Of a DNA stretch of 10,665 bases, positions 6,212 through 10,665 are shown piece after piece (the stretch's first letter is position 1; each line of letters starts with the position of its first letter). Position numbers and translations under genes: made by a program. The DNA lies in the NCBI GenBank assembly GCA_034190325.1, contig JAXHST010000017.1, forward strand, positions 1 through 10,665. Direction: 5' to 3'. The notes below the pieces were generated by a model. The model did no database searches. It saw only the letters and a list, made by a program, of their open reading frames with translations, and was not told where the DNA came from. This DNA comes from UBA287 sp034190325. GTDB lineage: Archaea > Thermoplasmatota > UBA186 > UBA287.

Positions 6212-7168
6212 TTAAGGGAATATTTCTGTTCCGCTCTTTCCCTCTAAGGCATCCTTTGCTTTATCTAAAGCCGCTATTACAGCCCTTTCACCACCTTTTC
6301 TAAGAAATCTTATGCAAGCCTTCACTTTCGGCTCCATTGACCCTTTGAGGAACTGCCCCTCTTTTAAATAGTGTTCAGCTTCATCAACGCTCATTCTCTC
6401 CACATCCTTTTCATCCTCTTTTCCATAGTTTAGCTTGACTCTCTCAACATCTGTAAGTATCAGAAGCACATCCATTTCTGTTATCTCTGCTAATCTCTCA
6501 GCTCCCAGATCTTTGTCTATAACCGCTTCAACACCTCTATAGCCCTTTCGCGTTTTTATCACAGGTATGCCACCTCCACCTGAGGCTATGACTATAACAC
6601 CAAGATCCACCAGCGTCTTTATGATATCTCCTTCAACCTGCTGGATTGGTTCAGGGGATGGAACAACTCTTCTCCATCCTTTTTCGTCAGGTTTTACTTT
6701 TTTTATTATGTACTCTGGGCGCTCCTCCTTTAGCTTTTTTGCCTCTTCTTCACGCATATAGTTACCCACGGGCTTAGAGGCGTTTTCATCAAAGAACTCA
6801 GGATCATTTCTGTTCACTATAGTCTGGGTTACGATAGCGCAGACTCTTGCGTTAATCCTGGACTCTGTGAAGGCGTTCAGAAGGCTTTGTTCTATCATAT
6901 AACCAATTTGCCCCTGGGTCATTGCTCCAACGACATCCATTCTCTGTGCGGGTATGATCTCCTTTGCGGTGTCCTGCTGGATCATTATGTTTCCAACCTG
7001 GGGTCCGTTACCATGGGTTATCAGAAGCCTATCATTTTTACCCATCCGTTTTACAATTTGCGCAATAACCCTGGCGGTTTTTTCGCAATTTGTGAACTGC
7101 TCTTCTGTGCTGCCATCTTCATTTGCCTGTTTTATTGCGTTGCCCCCCAGCGCTATTAACAACCTCAT
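6212..7168 (-). CDS. arcC: Carbamate kinase
   Basis: This amino acid kinase family enzyme reversibly converts carbamoyl phosphate plus ADP to ATP and carbamate. The 318 aa match the family length. Motifs: LLIALGGNAI at the N-terminus (phosphate binding), THGNGPQVGN near residues 51-60, an AQRMDVVGAMTQGQIGYMI segment typical of carbamate kinases, VVPSPEPIQ, ASGGGGIPVI, VIDKDLGAERLAE, LLILTDVERV, and GSMEPKVKACI near the C-terminus. The ORF extends upstream to 7285, but the ATG at 7168 directly precedes MRLLIALGGNAI, the normal family start, and has a TATA-like element upstream. Cytosolic. It could serve carbamoyl phosphate metabolism or ATP generation; no arginine deiminase pathway genes are in the window. 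Confidence 0.95.
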   Translation of the reverse strand: MRLLIALGGNAIKQANEDGSTEEQFTNCEKTARVIAQIVKRMGKNDRLLITHGNGPQVGNIMIQQDTAKEIIPAQRMDVVGAMTQGQIGYMIEQSLLNAFTESRINARVCAIVTQTIVNRNDPEFFDENASKPVGNYMREEEAKKLKEERPEYIIKKVKPDEKGWRRVVPSPEPIQQVEGDIIKTLVDLGVIVIASGGGGIPVIKTRKGYRGVEAVIDKDLGAERLAEITEMDVLLILTDVERVKLNYGKEDEKDVERMSVDEAEHYLKEGQFLKGSMEPKVKACIRFLRKGGERAVIAALDKAKDALEGKSGTEIFP

Positions 7169-7185
7169 AAGATGAATCACATTTG

Positions 7186-7195
7186 TTATTAAAAA
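7186..7195 (-). promoter_or_regulatory. Putative TATA box of arcC
   Basis: On the minus strand TTTTTAATAA lies about 18-27 nt before the ATG at 7168. No Shine-Dalgarno sequence is present, so a very short leader or none is expected. Confidence 0.4.
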
Positions 7196-7312
7196 GATTT
7201 GGCTATATCGGCATAGCAGTATAGCCCCAGGAGCTAATAGCACAGTGATTTTGGGATCATAGTGTAATCTGATGTGTGATGTCAAGTCATATCGTGTGCT
7301 AAGAATGATCTG

Positions 7313-7579
7313 TTATGCGAAAAGGGATACTCTTCTCTGTTTCACGACATCTATCAGTCCCTTATCTGTTAATCTAAGCTCAAGTATAACAGGTATAGTA
7401 AGAAAGGAGAGAGTCATAAAAGGCGTATCAAGCCTGCAGCCAAGTGCGGTAGCGCTATCATTAAGGTTCTGCAGTGCCCGGGAGACATCCTCTGTGCTTC
7501 CATCACTCGTCAATCCCCCCATAGGAAGTTTAAGAGAGCTCACTATCTTACCCCCATTAACAGCCACAAGCCCGCCGCC
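7313..7579 (-). pseudogene. Adenine deaminase C-terminal remnant
   Basis: The remaining 88 codons begin GGGLVAVNGGKIVSSL and continue with LPMGGLTSD, LGCRLDTPFMTLSFL and LRLTDKGLIDV before a TAA at 7313-7315. This is the end of adenine deaminase (AdeC family), the amidohydrolase that converts adenine to hypoxanthine. The catalytic domain, normally several hundred residues upstream, is absent. Just before the Gly run the sequence changes to a rubrerythrin-like segment, and an in-frame stop follows shortly beyond. The C-terminal fold alone cannot carry the metal centre, so this is a non-functional fragment. Confidence 0.75.
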
Positions 7580-7713
7580 ATAAGAGACAGCTCTGAAAAG
7601 TTAGCTATGTCTTTCAGCCCTTCTTTTTCAGCAATCTCTGCAAATATGGCATAACGCATATGAGCCATGCTCTCTCCAGTGTACGCATCTTCCAGCCTTC
7701 GGAGGGCTCTGCT
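7580..7713 (-). pseudogene. Rubrerythrin-like fragment, frameshifted
   Basis: In one minus-strand frame the sequence reads ALRRLEDAYTGESMAHMRY followed by AIFAEIAEKEGLKDIAN. This matches the first diiron-binding helix region of rubrerythrins, with the GES..A..RY..FA...E.EG pattern. After IAN a one-base loss shifts the frame; the next frame continues LFRAVSY, as expected for rubrerythrin, and then abruptly becomes adenine deaminase. No start codon, second helix pair or rubredoxin domain remains. Rubrerythrins are non-haem iron peroxidases, but this fragment of about 45 codons cannot fold as one. Confidence 0.6.
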
Positions 7714-8100
7714 GTTCCTGCCGTGCTGAGATCTATAGCTTCTGCTATCCCCTTTAGTCTCTCGAAGGGAATAGAGACTATGAGCTCTCCATCATCCAGT
7801 TTCGCGATCTCCTTGCGCTGGGATCTCCGGATGTAACATTTATGTACCCACTTACTAAAGGACAGGCTATTCCGCTCCAGCACAAGGAGCCACTCATATA
7901 TAATGGTGAAACACATCCATCCCAGAGCTGGTCCAGGGTTACAGCCTGCTTGCCTGAGGGGCGTTTGCTATAAAAAGGACAGGATCTGGCTCGAATAACT
8001 CTTTCTCTGGAGGATATAGACATACACTCTTTGCGACCATGTTCTGGCATATTGAATAGATTCTAACAGTATCTTCGTTAGAAAGGGCACCAAAATTTGA
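7714..8100 (-). pseudogene. DUF169-like gene remnant with several frameshifts and stops
   Basis: Three minus-strand frames in turn carry parts of one protein. The first reads GALSNEDTVRIYSICQNMV then FEPDPVLFIANAPQASRL and meets a stop. The second carries the middle, including GYINVTSGDPSARR. The third reads AKLDDGELIVSIPFERL then GIAEAIDLSTAGT. The DPVLFIANAPQA block and the DDGELIVSIPFERL block are the recognisable features of the uncharacterised DUF169 family. The N-terminus is missing: the remnant runs into the secG promoter without a start codon. The frame changes mean that no full protein can be made. Assignment is from memory of family patterns. Confidence 0.5.
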
Positions 8101-8118
8101 CTCTATATATTGATAAAT

Positions 8119-8126
8119 TATTTAAA
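8119..8126 (+). promoter_or_regulatory. TATA box of secG operon
   Basis: TATTTAAA is centred about 25 nt upstream of the ATG at 8148, the usual archaeal spacing for a leaderless transcript. Confidence 0.55.
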
Positions 8127-8147
8127 GTTAGCAAACAATGAAAGAGC

Positions 8148-8309
8148 ATGGCAAAGAAGAAAAACAGCGGATTGAGATCAGGTGCAGGGCTTATCCAGTA
8201 CTATGATGAGGAAGAAGCCAAGGTAAACATAAGCCCTATGATAGTAATCGCCACAAGCATAGCCTTTGCGGTTCTTGTGGGCCTTATAATATTCTTCTAC
8301 CCTGCATGA
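8148..8309 (+). CDS. secG: Preprotein translocase subunit SecG / Sec61-beta
   Basis: This 53-aa protein is too short for many ORF callers. It has the archaeal Sec61-beta layout: a basic start MAKKKNSGLRSGAGLIQYYD, a short acidic stretch EEEAKV, the NISP turn, then one C-terminal transmembrane helix (about residues 31-51) ending FFYPA. It sits in the membrane with SecY and SecE as the small non-essential subunit of the protein-conducting channel. The ATG at 8148 is supported by the conserved start and by the TATA box at 8119-8126; an ATG at 8138 is in another frame. The TGA overlaps the next gene's ATG by 4 nt (ATGA), so the two are translationally coupled. Confidence 0.9.
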   Translation: MAKKKNSGLRSGAGLIQYYDEEEAKVNISPMIVIATSIAFAVLVGLIIFFYPA

Positions 8310-8593
8310 AGCTTTTAATGTTTTTAACTATTCTCGCGCTCTTAATGCAAACCGTTCCTGCATCTATGGCCCAGGATAATGAACTGACAACAATAGAAGG
8401 GCAGGTAAAAGTCTTTATGATCTCCGGGACTCTTATAATAGTATCCATTTTTCTCAGGGTTGTTGTTTTTCTTTTGTCAATGCCTCTAAGGTTTTTTATA
8501 GAGGTCCTGAGCTATATAGGTATGGAGAGAGATGAAGCTAGAAAAAATATATTGGAAATACTCGGTAACTATGTATCAGAGTACGTAGGTTAG
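8306..8593 (+). CDS. Small signal-peptide membrane protein, unknown function
   Basis: The product is 95 aa. Residues 1-22 (MKLLMFLTILALLMQTVPAS and onward) look like a cleavable signal peptide ending near ASMAQ. A short polar segment DNELTTIEGQVK follows, then a long hydrophobic region (about 37-68) with arginines in the middle, which could be one kinked or two short helices, and a charged C-terminal helix GMERDEARKNILEILGNYV. No family recognised. It overlaps secG by 4 nt in an ATGA junction and so depends on secG translation; a role near the Sec channel is possible by context only. Its last 18 nt overlap the 3' end of the convergent JAMM gene. Confidence 0.7.
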   Translation: MKLLMFLTILALLMQTVPASMAQDNELTTIEGQVKVFMISGTLIIVSIFLRVVVFLLSMPLRFFIEVLSYIGMERDEARKNILEILGNYVSEYVG

Positions 8594-8941
8594 ATCTATC
8601 TGCGTGCCTTTATTATCATACACTTTCAAGCACTCCCTGCTAAACGGGTAAAATACTATCAGATTTACAGGATACCTTGAGAAGAGCCTTAGGTCCCTGT
8701 TTGAAGGCTCTCCATTTCCAGAGGGGTGGCTGTGCACAGTACCAACAACATCAAAATAGTGAGGCAAATTAAAAGTATCGAATGAAGCACTCACACTACC
8801 GCTTTTAAGTGCAGGGACAAAAAGCAGCTCCTTTATCACGTGCTTCTCAGCTCGCAGGAGTGCCAGGAACTCTTTGGGGTAATAGTCTTTTGATATCTCC
8901 ATTATATAATCTATAAGCTCTTTATCGATGGACCATTGCAT
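8576..8941 (-). CDS. JAMM/MPN (Mov34/PAD-1) family metalloprotease
   Basis: The 121-aa protein is essentially a bare JAMM domain. The zinc motif is complete: Glu24 (YPKEFLALL), then His70 and His72 in VGTVHSHPSGNGEPSNRD, with Ser80 and Asp83, exactly the HxH-x7-S-x2-D spacing. JAMM proteases cleave isopeptide bonds or remove small modifiers; in archaea characterised members deconjugate ubiquitin-like SAMP proteins or act in sulfur carrier metabolism. No ubiquitin-like or E1-like gene is in the window, so the substrate is unknown. The ATG at 8941 fits the family length. It is divergent from tRNA-Ser, with about 34 nt between their 5' ends, and its 3' end overlaps the convergent membrane protein gene by 18 nt. 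Confidence 0.9.
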   Translation of the reverse strand: MQWSIDKELIDYIMEISKDYYPKEFLALLRAEKHVIKELLFVPALKSGSVSASFDTFNLPHYFDVVGTVHSHPSGNGEPSNRDLRLFSRYPVNLIVFYPFSRECLKVYDNKGTQIDLTYVL

Positions 8942-8946
8942 AAATG

Positions 8947-8954
8947 TTAATAAT
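8947..8954 (+). promoter_or_regulatory. TATA box of tRNA-Ser
   Basis: TTAATAAT is centred about 25 nt upstream of the tRNA 5' end at 8976. It lies in the short divergent interval shared with the JAMM gene promoter. Confidence 0.5.
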
Positions 8955-8975
8955 CTTTTTGCCTATTAACTTTAA

Positions 8976-9093
8976 GCCGAGGTGGCCCAGTTGGAAAGGC
9001 GCGAGCCTGGAAAGCTCGTGGGCGAAAGCCCTCGGGAGTTCAAAACAGCCTATGAACGCTGTGCGGAAAGGTGTGAAGATCTCCCCCTCGGCG
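8976..9093 (+). tRNA. tRNA-Ser(GGA) with 35-nt T-loop intron
   Basis: Exons are 8976-9044 and 9080-9093. The acceptor stem GCCGAGG (8976-8982) pairs with CCTCGGC (9086-9092), and G9093 is the discriminator. The D loop has GG at 8993-8994. The anticodon stem CGAGC/GCTCG holds loop CTGGAAA with anticodon GGA at 9009-9011. A long variable arm, GGGC-GAAA-GCCC, marks a class II tRNA and confirms serine. The T stem GGGAG (9034-9038) pairs with CTCCC (9081-9085); after intron removal the T loop is TTCAAAT. The mature length is 83 nt and CCA is not encoded. All arms are intact, so the gene should be functional once spliced. Confidence 0.92.
9045..9079 (+). other. tRNA-Ser intron at 59/60 with bulge-helix-bulge
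   Basis: TTCA (9039-9042), directly after the T stem, pairs with TGAA (9074-9077) as the 4-bp central helix. The bulges are AAA (9043-9045) and GAT (9078-9080). Cutting after base two of each gives an exact 35-nt intron and restores TTCAAAT. On the intron side CAGCCT pairs with AGGTG with one bulged G. This is a canonical substrate for the archaeal tRNA-splicing endonuclease. Confidence 0.88.
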
Positions 9094-9094
9094 C

Positions 9095-9120
9095 TCCATC
9101 ACTTGCAAGCTTTTGATGGA
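9095..9120 (+). repeat. Inverted repeat just after tRNA-Ser
   Basis: TCCATCA (9095-9101) pairs with TGATGGA (9114-9120), 7 bp with a 12-nt loop, starting 1 nt after the discriminator base. It could help 3' processing or termination, although no T-run follows closely. Confidence 0.45.
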
Positions 9121-9133
9121 CCATGATAGTATT

Positions 9134-9225
9134 TATAGCCGAGAACATGACAAACTAAACTAAAAATGTTCTTGACTGCTAGTGAAAAACACTAATGAAA
9201 CTTTAAAATGATGCGTTTTTCACCA
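9134..9225 (+). repeat. Imperfect tandem repeat, unit 1 (short form)
   Basis: The unit begins TATAGCCGAGAACAT, continues ACAAACTAAAC, and ends near GTTTTTCAC. Compared with the unit that follows it lacks a block of about 50 nt carrying two hairpins. Internal pairing AGAACAT (9142-9148) with ATGTTCT (9166-9172) is present, as is GTGAAAAAC with GTTTTTCAC. No coding potential was found in the unit. Confidence 0.6.
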
Positions 9226-9365
9226 TATAGCCGAGAACATAACAAACTAAACCATAAAAATTCTCTACTGCTTTAGAACTTGCTTGGGCAGGTTCAAAGA
9301 AACCCAACCTTAGTCGGGTTGAAAGTGAAGTACCCTAATAAAATTTTAAAAAATGAGTCTTTCAC
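9226..9365 (+). repeat. Imperfect tandem repeat, unit 2 (long form with two hairpins)
   Basis: It begins at the next TATAGCCGAGAACAT, directly abutting unit 1, and shares ACAAACTAAAC, ACTGCT, GTGAA, a TTTTAAAA-like stretch and TTTCAC with it. The extra block holds hairpin GAACTTGC-TTGG-GCAGGTTC (9276-9295, 8 bp, one wobble) and hairpin AACCC/GGGTT (9301-9320) with an inner AC/GT pair. The structure suggests either a non-autonomous mobile element or a structured RNA. Confidence 0.6.
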
Positions 9366-9442
9366 TATAGATCCCGATGGCGAGAGAAAAACCGCATAAA
9401 GAACCTTGCGTCTTTTTGAGGCAGTGAAATCCTCATTTCTCA

Positions 9443-9450
9443 ATATATAA
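9443..9450 (+). promoter_or_regulatory. Putative TATA box upstream of the 171-aa protein gene
   Basis: ATATATAA is the best TATA match in this spacer and would start transcription near 9472-9476. This gives a leader of about 40 nt before the TTG at 9514. Confidence 0.35.
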
Positions 9451-9513
9451 GCTCTAAAAATTTAACAAAAAGTTTTGATCCATCAGGGCAGAAAATTTCT
9501 CTAATGAATATTT

Positions 9514-10029
9514 TTGCTAGAAAGACCCGTTGTACTGCGGATCATAAATATAAATACCAAGAAACTGATTGGGTACGTGGAAAAAGCAGAAAAAGCAAAG
9601 AAAAGGATCGCAGAAAAATATGATAAAGACCCTGATGGCTGGAGCGTTTACACCTCCAGGGATAAAGACCGATTTTATGATACCCTTGTTACTCATGATG
9701 AAGATGCATGGTATATAAAGGAGTTTTCCATAAATCCGTACAAAACAATAGGTGTAGCAGAGAGAAAAAAGGAGAGCTTTGATGAGGTTTTCAACTTTGG
9801 TCTCCGGGAAATAGAGGACCCCTCTGCCGTAGACATCATGAAGATCCTCCAGAGCAAACCGCTAAGAAGCGGTAGCATAAAAACACCCTATGTACTGGGG
9901 GGGCCTGTGATAAGAAAGAGGGATCTCAGCATATCCGGAGCACAGGAAGAGCTTGACACAAAGCTAAGATTGGAGTTAAAAAAGATTGTTGATAAAGAGT
10001 ACTCCTATCTCAGTTACCCTTATCTCTGA
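9514..10029 (+). CDS. Hypothetical protein, 171 aa, not recognised
   Basis: The frame is open from a TTG at 9514 to a TGA at 10027-10029. The product is soluble, charged and lysine-rich, with no signal peptide or membrane helix. A lysine/glutamate helix follows the first 20 residues (YVEKAEKAKKRIAEKY), then a mixed region with DGWSVYTSRDKDRFYDTL, WYIKEFSINPYKTIG and TPYVLGGPVIRKRDL, and a final helix ending YSYLSYPYL. I know no family for it. The start is uncertain: TTG is the first in-frame initiator, and an ATG at 9504 opens a different frame that ends after about 40 codons. The gene is convergent with, and immediately adjacent to, the AIM24 pseudogene. Confidence 0.72.
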   Translation: MLERPVVLRIININTKKLIGYVEKAEKAKKRIAEKYDKDPDGWSVYTSRDKDRFYDTLVTHDEDAWYIKEFSINPYKTIGVAERKKESFDEVFNFGLREIEDPSAVDIMKILQSKPLRSGSIKTPYVLGGPVIRKRDLSISGAQEELDTKLRLELKKIVDKEYSYLSYPYL

Positions 10030-10402
10030 TCACCTTCCAAATACACTAAAGCTCGTATTTCCGCTGCCCTGTTCTGGCAAAAATGTTCAAGGGCGCTAGC
10101 AGGGTTATGCAGGGTCATTGATTGTATCCAGACCTTTCCTGGACCTGTGCGGATCGTTAGGAACAAGCCTTCGCCCGCAAAAATTTTGTCTTTATACCAG
10201 GAACCGCAGAGATGTTATAATCAACACCGGACTCCCATGCAACAACAATTCCCGTATCGACCATTACCTTTTCACCTTGCCCTGGCTTCCATCTTTATTC
10301 CCTCGCTCATATACACCATCGAGCCCGCTTCACCAAATGCCTTCTCAACATTCTGATGCAAGATAACCGTCTGGAGATTATCCCCAAAGATCTCTATTTC
10401 AT
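10030..10402 (-). pseudogene. AIM24/TIGR00266 family gene, frameshifted and internally deleted
   Basis: From an ATG at 10402 the sequence reads MK, then after a one-base shift EIFGDNLQTVIL and EAGSMVYMSEGIKMEARA, the typical start of AIM24/TIGR00266 proteins (function unclear). It then jumps directly to GQGEKVMVDTGIVVAWESG and VDYNISAVPGIKTK, omitting the large middle of the domain. A further shift in an A/T homopolymer leads to FAGEGLFLTIRTGPGKVW and NPASALEHF, and another in a T-run leads to LPEQGSGNTSFSVFGR and a TGA at 10030-10032. Three shifts plus an internal deletion mean it is not functional. The shifts lie at or near short homopolymers, so some could be sequencing errors, but the deletion is not explained that way. 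Confidence 0.75.
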
Positions 10403-10441
10403 AAAAAAACAGAGATTATGCAGTAAAAGAACAGAGGTAAA

Positions 10442-10484
10442 AAGAGCAAAAAATAAAGAAAGAAGGAAAAAAGAGTTTTCCTTC
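10442..10484 (-). terminator. Hairpin plus T-rich tract ending the minus-strand gene
   Basis: GAAGGAAAA (10462-10470), loop AAGAG, TTTTCCTTC (10476-10484) makes a perfect 9-bp stem overlapping the stop codon. On the minus strand it is followed by T-rich sequence containing a TTTTTT run, a plausible terminator. Confidence 0.5.
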
Positions 10485-10665
10485 AGGGCGCGATTGGTTC
10501 TGCAGGCGCCTCTTCTTCAGCGGGGAGCACATCTATGCTTAGAACCTCCATGCTTTCTGAGTCATAGATCACAGAGACGCTATCTCCCTCTGCGATCTGC
10601 TCTAAGCCAGCACTACCCATGCCCAGCTCCTCTATTCCGTCCTTCGTTACCCTGGTGCTCTCAGT
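10483..10665 (-). CDS. C-terminal 60 residues of an unidentified protein (5' end outside window)
   Basis: The minus-strand frame is open from the window edge to a TGA at 10483-10485. It reads TRVTKDGIEELGMGSAGLEQ, then GDSVSVIYDSESMEVLSID, and ends in a proline- and glutamate-rich tail LPAEEEAPAEPIAP. The body looks like a small beta-rich domain; the acidic Pro/Glu/Ala tail is flexible. There is no membrane helix in the visible part. No family recognised. It lies upstream of the AIM24 pseudogene on the same strand, separated by the hairpin and T-rich tract. Confidence 0.7.
   Translation of the reverse strand, partial: TESTRVTKDGIEELGMGSAGLEQIAEGDSVSVIYDSESMEVLSIDVLPAEEEAPAEPIAP

Noticed and set aside
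7272..7583. 103-codon plus-strand ORF
   Set aside because: It is antisense to the adenine deaminase remnant, whose minus-strand reading has clear family motifs.
8944..9126. 60-codon plus-strand ORF
   Set aside because: It lies across tRNA-Ser and its intron; the tRNA structure explains the sequence.
9134..9365. CRISPR array
   Set aside because: Only two unequal adjoining units with no uniform spacers and no cas genes nearby.
10118..10366. 82- and 69-codon plus-strand ORFs
   Set aside because: They are antisense to the AIM24 pseudogene, which has recognisable family blocks on the minus strand.

Overview
The window comes from an archaeon, probably a euryarchaeote. It carries a Hel308 helicase, a Cgi121-like KEOPS subunit, a Sec61-beta/SecG subunit, tRNA genes with bulge-helix-bulge introns, and TATA boxes about 25 nt upstream of start codons, which fits leaderless mRNAs. 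Two runs of exactly 100 N (1829-1928 and 5238-5337) show that it is a scaffolded, probably metagenomic, assembly. I cannot name the lineage from sequence alone.

Layout. Positions 3-137 hold the C-terminal end of an unidentified gene. Positions about 140-2087 hold an IS200/IS605-type element: a left-end hairpin, tnpA (Y1 HUH transposase), tnpB (RNA-guided nuclease family, with the usual RuvC-II glutamate replaced by glycine), and a hairpin-rich 3' region that may contain the omega RNA and right end. The first N run lies in tnpB. Its two flanks share the same 10 nt, so the gap is probably false, and merging them gives a complete TnpB of about 441 aa. A two-helix membrane microprotein (2076-2237, minus) abuts the right end. 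After a gene-free spacer comes the hel308-cgi121 pair, followed 1 nt later by tRNA-Arg(GCG).

On the minus strand come a seven-helix membrane protein and carbamate kinase, then a graveyard of remnants (7313-8100): the C-terminus of adenine deaminase, a rubrerythrin fragment and a broken DUF169-like gene. Divergent from these is secG with a small signal-peptide membrane protein, convergent with a JAMM/MPN metalloprotease. Next are tRNA-Ser(GGA), a tandem imperfect repeat with strong hairpins, an unrecognised 171-aa protein, a frameshifted and internally deleted AIM24/TIGR00266 pseudogene, and the C-terminus of a further minus-strand gene.

The most striking feature is that both tRNA genes carry an intron in the T loop at the 59/60 position. 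Both have a canonical bulge-helix-bulge whose 4-bp central helix is TTCA/TGAA and so uses the conserved T-loop TTCA as one strand. The second theme is decay: at least four pseudogenes, an IS insertion and a repeat array lie between intact housekeeping genes.
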